Below are positions 23,905-32,324 of a stretch of 64,000 nt of DNA, piece after piece (position 1 is the stretch's first letter; every line of letters starts with the position of its first letter). The notes under the pieces are model-generated. The model worked only from the letters and a program-made list of their open reading frames with translations, searched no databases and was not told where the DNA came from. A program made the position numbers and the translations under genes. The stretch comes from an uncultured Oscillospiraceae bacterium (GTDB lineage: Bacteria; Bacillota; Clostridia; Oscillospirales; Oscillospiraceae). Where the stretch lies: assembly GCA_947631395.1 (NCBI GenBank), contig CANRLF010000005.1, positions 49,847-113,846 on the forward strand. The letters are read 5' to 3'.

Positions 23905-26763
23905 ATGCGAGACAGTATTTTCGTCAGGGGCGCCAGGGAAAACAACCTCAAGAACATAGACATCGAGCTTCCCCGGGACAAGCTGGTGGTGCTGACGGGC
24001 CTTTCGGGCTCCGGCAAATCCAGCCTCGCCTTCGACACCATATACGCCGAGGGCCAGAGGAGATATGTCGAGAGTCTGTCGGCCTACGCCCGGCAGTTTC
24101 TTGGCCAGAAGGACAAGCCGGAGGTGGACGTCATCGAGGGCCTTTCCCCGGCCATATCCATCGACCAAAAGACCACCAACAATAACCCCCGCTCCACCGT
24201 CGGGACGGTGACGGAGATATACGACTATCTGCGCCTTCTGTACGCCAACATCGGCATACCCCACTGCCCCAAGTGCGGCAAGGAGATACGCCAGCAGACC
24301 GTTGACCAGATGGTGGACCAGGTGATGGCCCTGCCCGAGGGCACCAGGATCATGGTAATGTCCCCGGTGATCCGCGGCAGGAAGGGCGAGCACACCAAGA
24401 TATTCGACGACGCCAGAAGATCCGGCTATGTCCGGGCCCGGGTGGACGGCCACATGTACGAGCTGGAGGAGGAGATAAAGCTCGACAAAAACAAAAAGCA
24501 CCGGATCGACATAATAATCGACAGGCTCGTAATAAAGGACGGCCTTCAGCAGAGGCTCACCGACTCCGTTGAGACGGCTTCCAACCTCTCCGGCGGCATC
24601 GTCACCGTGAACATCCCGGAGGAGGACCGGGACGTGACCTTCTCCCAAAATTACGCCTGCGAGGACTGCGGCATCTCCATCGAGGAGATGTCCCCCCGGT
24701 TTTTCTCCTTCAACGCCCCTCTGGGCGCCTGCCCGGAGTGCTCTGGCCTGGGCGTCCAGCGCCAGGTGGACCCGAGCATCATCATGCCCAACATGACCCT
24801 ATCCATCCTTGACGGCGGCATACAGGCCAGCGGCTGGGGCAACATCAAAAACGACTCCATCGCCCTCATGTATTTCAACGCCCTCAGCAAGCGTTACCAC
24901 TTCCGGCTCGATACGCCCCTCCGGGACCTGCCAGATGAGGTCATCGACGTACTGTTATACGGCACGAAGGGCGAGGCCCTGACCTTGAATTATACCACCG
25001 ACCGTGGCCACACCACCATGACCCGGCCCTTTGAGGGGATAATCTCCAACCTGGAGCGCCGCTACCGGGAGTCCAACTCCATATACGCCAAGTGGGACCT
25101 GGAGCAGTACATGACCGACCACGACTGCCCGGCCTGCCACGGAAAGCGCCTGCGGCCGGAGGTGCTGGCCGTCACCGTGGGCGGGAAGAACATCGCGGAA
25201 TTTTGCGAGCTCTCCGTCACCGAGGCCCTGGCCTTCCTGAACAGCGTCCAGTCCGGCCTTTCCGAGAAGGAGCACATCATCGCCGACAGGATAATAAAGG
25301 AAATTCGCTCCCGCCTGGGCTTTTTGGAGAGCGTGGGCCTTCAATACCTGACCATGGCCCGCTCCGCCGGCACACTCTCCGGCGGCGAGAGCCAGCGTAT
25401 ACGCCTGGCCACCCAGATCGGCTCATCCCTCATGGGTGTGCTCTATATCCTGGACGAGCCCTCCATAGGACTTCACCAGCGGGACAACGCCAAGCTCATC
25501 GCCACCCTGGAGCGCCTTCGGGACCTGGGCAACACCCTTCTGGTGGTGGAGCACGACGAGGACACCATGCTTGCCGCGGATTACATCGTTGACATCGGCC
25601 CCGGGGCGGGCATCCACGGCGGCGAGGTTGTATTCGCCGGTACGCCGGAGGAGATAGTAAAGTGCGACAGGAGCATCACTGGGCAGTACCTGTCCGGCAA
25701 AAAATTTATCCCCATACCGGCTGAGCACCGGAAGGGGACCGGGAAATATCTCAGGATAACCGGCGCGGCGGAAAATAACCTTAAAAATATCGACGTGGAC
25801 ATACCCCTTGGCGTAATGACCGTGGTCACCGGCGTCTCCGGTTCGGGAAAATCCAGCCTCGTCACCGAGGTCCTTTATAAGACACTGGCCGCGGAGCTCA
25901 ACCGCGCCCGCATCCGCGCCGGGAAGCACACGGGCATATTCGGCCTTGAGTACCTCGACAAGGTCATAGACATCGACCAGTCCCCCATAGGCCGCTCCCC
26001 CCGCTCGAACCCCGCCACCTACACCGGCGTTTTCAACGACATCCGCGCCCTCTTCGCCCAGACAAGCGACGCCCGGGCCCGGGGCTACGGCGCGGGCCGC
26101 TTCAGCTTCAACGTCCGGGGCGGCCGGTGTGAGGCGTGCCAGGGCGACGGGCTAATAAAGATAGAGATGCACTTTTTGCCCGACGTCTACGTCCCCTGCG
26201 AGGTCTGCAAGGGCAAGCGATATAACCGTGAGACCCTGGAGGTCCGCTACAAGGGCAAGAATATAAACGAGGTCCTTGAGATGACCGTGGACGAGGCGGT
26301 GGAGTTTTTTGAGAACGTCCCCAGGATCGCCGACAGGCTCCGCACCCTCCAGGACGTGGGCCTGGGCTATGTGAAGCTGGGCCAGCCCAGCACCACCCTG
26401 TCCGGCGGCGAGGCACAGCGGGTGAAGCTTGCCACGGAGCTTTCAAAGCGCAGTACCGGCGCCACCTTCTATGTCCTGGACGAGCCCACCACGGGCCTCC
26501 ACACCGACGACGTGAGGAAGCTCGTGGACGTCCTTGACCGCCTTGTGGACGCCGGGAACACCGTGGTGGTCATCGAGCACAATCTGGATGTCATCAAGGT
26601 TGCCGACCACCTTATCGACCTGGGCCCCGAGGGCGGAAGCGGCGGCGGCGAGGTGGTATTCACCGGCACCCCGGAGGAGTGCGCCGAGTGCGAAAGGAGT
26701 TACACCGGCCAGGTCCTGAGGACATATTACGACAGTCACCCCGGTCAGAGACTCGAAAAATAG
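23905..26763 (+). CDS. uvrA: Excinuclease ABC subunit A
   Basis: A 952-residue UvrA with two ABC-ATPase modules: Walker [14 protein letters not shown] with signature [14 protein letters not shown], and [13 protein letters not shown] with [12 protein letters not shown]. Zinc modules are seen as CEDCGI...CPECSG and CEACQGDG...CEVCKGKRY. UvrA scans DNA for bulky lesions with UvrB, which is encoded separately at 49.6 kb. Length is typical. The ATG follows TTGGAAGGGCAAAAAT. Confidence 0.97.
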   Translation: MRDSIFVRGARENNLKNIDIELPRDKLVVLTGLSGSGKSSLAFDTIYAEGQRRYVESLSAYARQFLGQKDKPEVDVIEGLSPAISIDQKTTNNNPRSTVGTVTEIYDYLRLLYANIGIPHCPKCGKEIRQQTVDQMVDQVMALPEGTRIMVMSPVIRGRKGEHTKIFDDARRSGYVRARVDGHMYELEEEIKLDKNKKHRIDIIIDRLVIKDGLQQRLTDSVETASNLSGGIVTVNIPEEDRDVTFSQNYACEDCGISIEEMSPRFFSFNAPLGACPECSGLGVQRQVDPSIIMPNMTLSILDGGIQASGWGNIKNDSIALMYFNALSKRYHFRLDTPLRDLPDEVIDVLLYGTKGEALTLNYTTDRGHTTMTRPFEGIISNLERRYRESNSIYAKWDLEQYMTDHDCPACHGKRLRPEVLAVTVGGKNIAEFCELSVTEALAFLNSVQSGLSEKEHIIADRIIKEIRSRLGFLESVGLQYLTMARSAGTLSGGESQRIRLATQIGSSLMGVLYILDEPSIGLHQRDNAKLIATLERLRDLGNTLLVVEHDEDTMLAADYIVDIGPGAGIHGGEVVFAGTPEEIVKCDRSITGQYLSGKKFIPIPAEHRKGTGKYLRITGAAENNLKNIDVDIPLGVMTVVTGVSGSGKSSLVTEVLYKTLAAELNRARIRAGKHTGIFGLEYLDKVIDIDQSPIGRSPRSNPATYTGVFNDIRALFAQTSDARARGYGAGRFSFNVRGGRCEACQGDGLIKIEMHFLPDVYVPCEVCKGKRYNRETLEVRYKGKNINEVLEMTVDEAVEFFENVPRIADRLRTLQDVGLGYVKLGQPSTTLSGGEAQRVKLATELSKRSTGATFYVLDEPTTGLHTDDVRKLVDVLDRLVDAGNTVVVIEHNLDVIKVADHLIDLGPEGGSGGGEVVFTGTPEECAECERSYTGQVLRTYYDSHPGQRLEK

Positions 26764-26765
26764 CC

Positions 26766-27110
26766 GCCATATCGACAGGCCACGGAAAGGCCGCGCTACC
26801 CATCTACAACATCTACGTGCTCTTCAAGAGGGTCTGGAGGACCGGTTACTTCTGGATGATGGTGCTCGGCGCCCTGGTCGTGGGCGTGGCTACCGCTCTC
26901 GGAACCGCCGGTACCGCCGTCTCAGCCATGACCGCCCTGGCCTCCGTGGCTCAGCTTTTGGTGCTCATCCTGAACATTATGTTCAACGTCAAGCTCGCCA
27001 GGTCCTTCGGCAAGGGCGTGGGCTTCGCCATCGGCCTCATCTTCCGGAACCCCATCTTCATGCTCATCCTCGGCTTCGGCAGCGCCAAATACGTCGGTGC
27101 CGACAAGTGA
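26766..27110 (+). pseudogene. 5'-truncated membrane-protein gene (DUF5684-like remnant)
   Basis: The frame encodes about 115 residues ending in AIGLIFRNPIFMLILGFGSA, with the PIYNIYVLFKRVWRTGYFW block of small Clostridial membrane proteins that usually begin with one more helix. Here that helix is missing: the frame runs back into the 3' end of uvrA, no start codon with a ribosome site exists between uvrA and the PIYNIY block, and the first in-frame start inside uvrA (26679) gives a hydrophilic extension. A deletion that removed its 5' end is likely. Translation as a uvrA-overlapping protein cannot be excluded. Confidence 0.6.
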
Positions 27111-27128
27111 TCCGACACGCGCAATAAC

Positions 27129-27161
27129 AAAATCCCCGGTAGCAGTCTACCGGGGATTTTT
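27129..27161. terminator. Bidirectional terminator after the truncated gene and GH42 gene
   Basis: A 14-bp stem AAAATCCCCGGTAG / CTACCGGGGATTTT with loop CAGT and T-runs on both strands; it lies 4 bp beyond the GH42 stop codon. Confidence 0.88.
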
Positions 27162-27164
27162 GTG

Positions 27165-29135
27165 TCATGTCAGAAGCGGCGCGCCGTTTTCGGTTATCTG
27201 TACGCCCCAGGGCGGGATGGGCTGGCCGTTGGGGAGCGTCCTTTGCGAGCCGGAGTAGTTTAAAAAGAATATGAGGTTACTGCCCTGGGCCGTCTTGGCG
27301 CGGCGGAGGATCAGCGGGAACTCGATGCCCGGCAGGCGAATGTTGAACTCCGGTAATATCCGCCGCAGTACGGCGTCCAGGGCCTGGGGTGAGAAACAGC
27401 AGGCCAGATACGCCGCCTTTCCCCGGCCGAAATCGTTGACCGTCACCGCCGGGTAGCCTTCCCAGGCCGGATGGCTTATGGTCACCAGCGCCTTGGCTGT
27501 GGTGGGCTCCACCAGCTCCAGCCAGTCCGTGGCGGCGGACCCCTCCGGGAGCCCCGCCCACCGTGAGCGTAGCTCCGCCCCCTCCGGTACGGTGAAGCGG
27601 TCATAACGCAGTCCCAAAACCTTCGTCAGCATGTGTGGCTGGGCGTCATGGTATATTTTAAGGTGCTCATTTGAAAATCCCGTGCGGAAGGTAGCCAGTA
27701 TCCTCCCGCCGTTCTCCACGTATTTTGCCACGGCCTCAAGAAGCTTCTCGCCGGCTGAGTAGAGGCACGGCAGTATCACCAGCGAATAGCGGGAGAAGTC
27801 CCTCTCCGCGTCCGACACCACGTCGTACTCCACGTTCAGCCGGTACAGGCTGTCGCATATCCACCTTAAATAATCGGAGTAATTTTTATTCGGCTTAAAG
27901 CCCATCTGGCAGGTGGGGAACCAGCTCATGCCTGTCTGGGAGCGGTTCGACACCATCACCGCCACCCGGTTCTCCTTTTTAAGACCGGATAACTTGTGGG
28001 AAAGTGACGCCAGGTCGTGCCCTATCACGGAGCACTCATCGTAGGTCTCGCCGGGCGTGAGGTCGTGGCTGAGTACGCCCTTCCAGTATGACTCCAGAGA
28101 ATTGTGTATGCTGTGCCAGTGCCAGTACTCCACGCACTGGGCGCCGTTTGCTATGTGCGAGAGGGCCTGGAGCCTGAGCTGTCCGGGGTAGGGCAGATAG
28201 CCGAAATTCCCCTGGGCCTGGGTCTCAAGGACGAAATAGCCCTGTTTTTTCAGCCCCCTGGCCATCGCCCCGCCGAAGGCGATCTCGGCGCCCGTCAGCG
28301 CCCCGCCGGCCGGGTGATATATGTCACAGCCCGCCACCGTAACGGCCTTGGCGGCCTCAAACTGGTCCACCTCCGGCTGGAGGCCGAAGCTCCACCCACG
28401 CCACTCGTAATCGAAGTTGTGGGTGACAAGCTGTCCGGGCTTTAAGTACTCGTCCACGATGGACCGTTGCCACAGGAGAAATTCCGTGACCAGCTTTCGC
28501 TGGAAGGCCTGGAACTCCGCCCCGTAGCTTGCGTTTATGGTCCCCCGCACGTCGGGCAGGTCCTCAAATGACGCCACGGAGTTTGACCAGTAGGGGAATC
28601 CGAACTCCCTGTTCATGGCGTCCACGGTGCCGAATTTATTTTTAAGATACTCCCGGAACATGGCCTGTACGCGCTCCGAGCAGGTGTCATAGGGCTTAGT
28701 CTCGTTGTCCAGCTGATAGCCGATGACGCAGTCGAACTTCGACGCCACCGCCAGGAGCTTGCGTATCACCCGCTCGCAGTGGAATTTATAGCCCGGGTGC
28801 GTGATGTCATAGCTCTGCCGGGGCCCATAGCGGCAGGGGGCCGAGTGGGTGTCGGACATTATGTCCGGGTATTTTTTATATAGCCAGGGCGGGATGGCGT
28901 AGGTGGGTGTGCCCACGATCACCGAAAGGCCGTGCCTCCCGGCGGCCCTCAGCGTCCGGCGCAGGACGGTGAAGTCGAATTTCCCGTCCTCCGGCTCCCA
29001 GGTGGACCAGGTGGACTCCGCCACCCTTATCAGGTTAAAGCCCGCCTTCACCATGAGCCGCATGTCCCGGTCGATGTGCTCCTCGGGCATGTATTCCGGA
29101 TAGTAGGCCGTGCCGTAGTAGAGCTTGTTTTCCAA
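27165..29135 (-). CDS. GH42 beta-galactosidase
   Basis: A 656-residue, signal-peptide-free glycosidase. It starts YYGTAYYPEYMPEEHIDRDM, the standard GH42 barrel entry. The acid/base is Glu145 (GYQLDNETKPY) and the nucleophile is Glu304 (GYFVLETQAQGN). A trimerisation/amidotransferase-like domain (about 390-590) and small beta domain follow. GH42 enzymes release galactose from beta-1,4- or beta-1,3-galacto-oligosaccharides inside the cell. It is divergent from the LacI gene, with a GH53 galactanase and Leloir genes downstream, so pectic galactan fragments are the likely substrate. Confidence 0.93.
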   Translation of the reverse strand: MENKLYYGTAYYPEYMPEEHIDRDMRLMVKAGFNLIRVAESTWSTWEPEDGKFDFTVLRRTLRAAGRHGLSVIVGTPTYAIPPWLYKKYPDIMSDTHSAPCRYGPRQSYDITHPGYKFHCERVIRKLLAVASKFDCVIGYQLDNETKPYDTCSERVQAMFREYLKNKFGTVDAMNREFGFPYWSNSVASFEDLPDVRGTINASYGAEFQAFQRKLVTEFLLWQRSIVDEYLKPGQLVTHNFDYEWRGWSFGLQPEVDQFEAAKAVTVAGCDIYHPAGGALTGAEIAFGGAMARGLKKQGYFVLETQAQGNFGYLPYPGQLRLQALSHIANGAQCVEYWHWHSIHNSLESYWKGVLSHDLTPGETYDECSVIGHDLASLSHKLSGLKKENRVAVMVSNRSQTGMSWFPTCQMGFKPNKNYSDYLRWICDSLYRLNVEYDVVSDAERDFSRYSLVILPCLYSAGEKLLEAVAKYVENGGRILATFRTGFSNEHLKIYHDAQPHMLTKVLGLRYDRFTVPEGAELRSRWAGLPEGSAATDWLELVEPTTAKALVTISHPAWEGYPAVTVNDFGRGKAAYLACCFSPQALDAVLRRILPEFNIRLPGIEFPLILRRAKTAQGSNLIFFLNYSGSQRTLPNGQPIPPWGVQITENGAPLLT

Positions 29136-29154
29136 AGGTGACCCTCCTTTTGGG

Positions 29155-29182
29155 TTGACATTGGCGTGGAATGTAATATATT
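29155..29182 (+). promoter_or_regulatory. Promoter of the LacI regulator
   Basis: TTGACA, 16-bp spacer and TATATT. The strongly A+T-rich core (TAATATATTATATATGTATA) is shared with the divergent GH42 gene, whose own promoter I could not define. Confidence 0.65.
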
Positions 29183-29252
29183 ATATATGTATATTGTAAA
29201 TCTATCGGCCGGAACACGCAAGGGCCAATTTTTCGCGGGAAGGAGACGCGCC

Positions 29253-30233
29253 GTGACACAGGAATACACCATAGACGATATTGCCGCGGAGCTCGGTGTG
29301 AGCAAGACCACCGTGTCCAGGGCCATCTCCGGAACGGGGAGGATAAGCGGCGAGACGCGCCGGCGTGTGCTGGAGCTCATCGAAAAGCGGGGCTACCGCC
29401 CCAGCGCCGTGGCCAAGGGCCTGGCCAAGAGCCGCACCTACAACATCGGCGCGGTCTTGCCCGTCGTGGACGTGGGCCGGGAGTTCGCCTTCTTTCGTGA
29501 GTGCCTGGTGGGTATATGCGAGTACGCCGCCTCAAGGGACTACGACGTCGTGCTCACCATGGGCGACGACCCGTCAAAGATACGCCGCATACTTGAAAAC
29601 AGCAAGGTCGACGGCCTGATAGCCGCCAGAAGCGAGGAGGGCTCGCAGATCGAGGCCCTGATAGCCGGCCGCGAAGTGCCCTTCGTACGCATCGGCTCCT
29701 CCGATGACGGGGGCGTCGTATGCGTGGACAACGCCAACGCCCTGGCCGCCGCCGAGATGACCGAGCGCCTCATCGACCTGGGCGCCGGAAGGCTCGCCCT
29801 CCTGGGCGGGAGCGCCCGCCACTTCGTCACCCGCGACCGGGCCGTCGGCTTTGACCGGGCGTGTGACAAAAGGGGCGTGACCGAGACCCGTACATTTCTT
29901 AACATCACCGACCGCGCTGAGGCCGACCGGGCCGTGACCGCGGCCATAAGCGGCGGCTGTGAGGCCATGGTGTGCATGGACAACATCGTCTGCGACCTTG
30001 TCATGCAGTCCCTGGCCGCCCACGGCGTGTCCGTGCCGGAGCAGATCCGCGTGGCGTGTCTTTATGACAGCGTCATCGTCAGCCGCATGGACCCGCCTGT
30101 CACCGCCGTGCGCTTTGACGGCGTGAAGCTCGGCGCCGAGGCCTGCCGCCAGGTCATCGAGCTAATAGAGGGCCGCGAAGCCCACAGCGTCGTCATACCC
30201 GATTTTGAGATAATAATGCGAAAGAGCACTTAA
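29253..30233 (+). CDS. LacI-family transcriptional regulator
   Basis: A 326-residue regulator: an N-terminal helix-turn-helix (YTIDDIAAELGVSKTTVSRA) and hinge, then a periplasmic-binding-protein-like effector domain. The GTG start follows GAAGGAGACGCGCC; earlier in-frame codons lack a ribosome site. Its position between the divergent GH42 gene and the sugar ABC importer makes it the likely local repressor. Two adjacent palindromes, CAACCGGTTG and CAATCGGTTG, with the central CG typical of LacI operators, lie downstream of the importer promoter. The effector is probably galactose or a galactoside, by inference. Confidence 0.9.
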   Translation: MTQEYTIDDIAAELGVSKTTVSRAISGTGRISGETRRRVLELIEKRGYRPSAVAKGLAKSRTYNIGAVLPVVDVGREFAFFRECLVGICEYAASRDYDVVLTMGDDPSKIRRILENSKVDGLIAARSEEGSQIEALIAGREVPFVRIGSSDDGGVVCVDNANALAAAEMTERLIDLGAGRLALLGGSARHFVTRDRAVGFDRACDKRGVTETRTFLNITDRAEADRAVTAAISGGCEAMVCMDNIVCDLVMQSLAAHGVSVPEQIRVACLYDSVIVSRMDPPVTAVRFDGVKLGAEACRQVIELIEGREAHSVVIPDFEIIMRKST

Positions 30234-30257
30234 GAGCCCGGCCCCCAGGCTCTCAGC

Positions 30258-30455
30258 TTGTCAAAAAACTCAAATTCTATATTTTTTCCGGCGACATGCG
30301 CGTCGGAAAAAATCCCTTTTGTCGCCCAAGTGTGCCCCTTCGGGGCGCGCGCAGGGCGACAGCAGGGCAATTTTCTCTGAATTTCGCAAAATTCGGAGAA
30401 AATTGCCCGCACGTTTCCCTTGTCGGAAAAAGCCCGTCAGGGCTTTTTCGACAGT
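30258..30455. repeat. Multi-hairpin intergenic repeat, copy B
   Basis: H1: 30281-30293/30301-30313, loop ACATGCG. H2: TGTCGCCC/GGGCGACA with an inner GCCCC/GGGGC. H3: 20-bp stem (30365-30384/30388-30407) with one wobble. H4: TGTCG(G)AAAAAGCCC with GGGCTTTTTCGACA (30421-30454). The first ~73 nt, from CAGCTTGTCAAAAAACTC, match the copy at 63.9 kb with one difference. H1, the CAGCAG joint and the CCGCACG joint match copy A. The element lies just after the LacI stop, and AGAGCCCGGCCCCC occurs on both sides of it (30233 and 30459). Confidence 0.85.
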
Positions 30456-30458
30456 CTC

Positions 30459-30484
30459 AGAGCCCGGCCCCCGGGCTCTTTTGT
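30459..30484 (+). terminator. Terminator after the LacI gene and repeat
   Basis: AGAGCCCGG / CCGGGCTCT with CCC loop, then TTTTG. A related but less regular copy follows the LacI stop codon directly. Confidence 0.7.
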
Positions 30485-30583
30485 TATTGCCCCGCGGTAC
30501 TATGAATATATCTAATTATTGGGCACCACGCAACTTGGCATATTGACAAAAAATAGGCCCCTCAAATTGTACAATGTGTAGAA

Positions 30584-30647
30584 TTGACAAAAATCATGTT
30601 GCCTGATATACTATTTTTGTGCGAGCAACCGGTTGTGCAATCGGTTG
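30584..30647 (+). promoter_or_regulatory. Importer promoter with tandem LacI-type operators
   Basis: TTGACA (30584-30589), 17-bp spacer and TATACT (30607-30612). CAACCGGTTG (30626-30635) and CAATCGGTTG (30638-30647) follow from about +8, so bound repressor would block the start or early elongation. Another TTGACA at 30543 has no well-placed -10. Confidence 0.8.
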
Positions 30648-30661
30648 TCCACTTCCCGTGT

Positions 30662-30703
30662 AAAAAGGCGTACGCCTTTTTTCTTCTGTCTGAAAGACAG
30701 AAG
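30662..30703 (+). promoter_or_regulatory. Leader hairpins of the sugar importer mRNA
   Basis: AAAAAGGCGTACGCCTTTTTT forms a terminator-like stem with a U-run, directly followed by a second stem CTTCTGTC/GACAGAAG. Both lie in the ~165-nt leader between operators and the binding-protein gene. They may attenuate transcription or set mRNA stability; no known riboswitch is recognised. Confidence 0.5.
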
Positions 30704-30784
30704 AATGAGCCCTGATCGACCGGGACCGGTAGGGGAACCGGTGCCTGTTGATAAATAAAGTCAAATTTTATAGGAGGAAAAAGA

Positions 30785-32176
30785 ATGAAAAAGTTTTTAG
30801 TAATTCTGTTGTGCCTCGCCATGGTCCTCTCTCTCGCGGCCTGCGGCGGCAACGGCGACAACAAGACCCCCGGCGGCAATGAGAACACCCCCGGCGGCAA
30901 CGAGAACACCCCCGGCGGCAACGAGAACACCCCCGGCGGCAACGAGAACCCCGGCAACAACGATACCCCTGCCGGCCCCAACCCCCCGGCACATGACGGT
31001 CCCGTCAAGCTGATGGTCTGGGGCGCTGAGGAGGATCAGGACCTTCTCAAGACCCTGATCGACGAGTTCAAGGCCCAGTATCCCGACTTCACCTTCGACA
31101 TCACCATCGGTGTCGAGTCCGAGGCCACCGCGAAGGACACCGTCCTTACCGACCCCGAGGCCGCGGCTGACGTCTACGCCTTCGCCAACGACCAGATCGA
31201 CGCTCTTGTCAAGGCCGGCGCTCTTATGAACCTCTCCGAGACCGCCGCTCAGGCCCTGCCTGTGTTCTCCGGCAAGAACCTTGACGATGTCGTCGCCGCC
31301 AACGGCGAGGGCTCCATCGTCGCCTGCACCCGTAACAACAGCCTCTATGCCCTGCCCTTCGGCGGCGGCAACAACTACTTCCTGTTCTATGACTCCAGCG
31401 TCATCTCCGCCGAGCAGGCCGGCTCTTGGGAGGCCATGCTTGACGCGGCCCAGGCCGCCGGCAAGAAGGTCGGCATGGTATTCGCCTCCGGCTGGTACAA
31501 CGCGGGCTTCTTCCTTGGCGCCGGCTTCAGCGTCGCCCTCCAGGATGACGGCTCCACCAAGATCGACTGGAACGGCACCTCCGCTCAGGGCGTGAAGGGC
31601 ACTGACGTTGTCAAGGCCATGCAGACCATCGCCTCCCATCCCGCCTTCATGGCCGTCCCCGATAACGGCCTGAGCAACGCCATTGCCGGCGGCAACCTGG
31701 CCGCTGTCATTGACGGTACCTGGGACGCCGGCGCCTGCCGGGATCTCTGGGGCGACGGCTATGCCGCCACCAAGCTCCCCACCTTCAAGGCCGGCGATAA
31801 GGACATCCAGATGGGCTGCTTCTCCGGCTTCAAGCTGATGGCTGTCAACCAGTACACCAAGGAGGCCGGCTGGGCCATCGCCCTTGCCGAGTACCTCACC
31901 AACGAGAGCTCCCAGGTGGCCCGCTTCAACGCCCGCCAGCTGCCTCCCTCCAACAAGGTCGCTGCCGCTGACCCGGCCGTGACCGAGAACATAGCCGCCG
32001 CCGCCTCCGCTGAGCAGGACGTCTACGGCTATGAGCAGAGCGTTGGCGACACCTACTGGGATCCCTGCGCCACCTTCGGTGAGCAGATCGTCCAGGGCAA
32101 GATGGCCACTGACGACGCCGGCATCCAGCAGGTGCTCGACGACCTGGTCGCCACCATCGGCACTCCCGTTGCCTGA
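30785..32176 (+). CDS. Sugar ABC transporter substrate-binding lipoprotein
   Basis: A 463-residue family-1-like solute-binding protein. The lipoprotein signal MKKFLVILLCLAMVLSLAAC ends in a lipobox with Cys20. A disordered linker (about 21-70) contains four NENTPGG-type repeats, and the maltose-binding-protein-like domain starts at VKLMVWGAEEDQDLLK. It would be anchored outside the membrane and deliver oligosaccharide to the permeases encoded next. The neighbouring galactanase and GH42 genes point to galacto-oligosaccharides. TAGGAGGAAAAAG precedes the ATG. Confidence 0.92.
   Translation: MKKFLVILLCLAMVLSLAACGGNGDNKTPGGNENTPGGNENTPGGNENTPGGNENPGNNDTPAGPNPPAHDGPVKLMVWGAEEDQDLLKTLIDEFKAQYPDFTFDITIGVESEATAKDTVLTDPEAAADVYAFANDQIDALVKAGALMNLSETAAQALPVFSGKNLDDVVAANGEGSIVACTRNNSLYALPFGGGNNYFLFYDSSVISAEQAGSWEAMLDAAQAAGKKVGMVFASGWYNAGFFLGAGFSVALQDDGSTKIDWNGTSAQGVKGTDVVKAMQTIASHPAFMAVPDNGLSNAIAGGNLAAVIDGTWDAGACRDLWGDGYAATKLPTFKAGDKDIQMGCFSGFKLMAVNQYTKEAGWAIALAEYLTNESSQVARFNARQLPPSNKVAAADPAVTENIAAAASAEQDVYGYEQSVGDTYWDPCATFGEQIVQGKMATDDAGIQQVLDDLVATIGTPVA
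30866..30949 (+). repeat. Four 21-bp tandem repeats in the lipoprotein linker
   Basis: The unit ACCCCCGGCGGCAACGAGAAC is repeated four times in frame (the first has AAT for AAC), encoding TPGGNEN. Near-identity at the DNA level suggests recent slippage and likely length variation between strains. Confidence 0.9.
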
Positions 32177-32208
32177 GTCTACATAGACCGCGCGAACAAG
32201 TGACTTTT

Positions 32209-32297
32209 GGCCCCGGACCTTCGGGTAACTCAGGGTCCGGGGCCCTTTGGGTCCCGTCCGGGCGCCCGGGCGATACGTCACCCGGCGACCGGACGGG
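32209..32297 (+). promoter_or_regulatory. Two stem-loops between binding-protein and permease genes
   Basis: Stem 1: GGCCCCGGACC/GGTCCGGGGCC (11 bp). Stem 2: CCCGTCCGG/CCGGACGGG with an inner CCGGG/CCCGG. Stem 1 lacks a T-run, so partial termination or 3'-end protection of the binding-protein message is more likely than a full stop; this is a common way to express the binding protein above its permeases. Confidence 0.65.
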
Positions 32298-32324
32298 GGC
32301 CGATAAAAATAAGGGGGGAGTATA

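Noticed and set aside
30543..30575. TTGACA with TACAAT as a second importer promoter
   Set aside because: The spacer is 21 bp, too long for a housekeeping promoter; the TTGACA-17-TATACT pair downstream fits much better.
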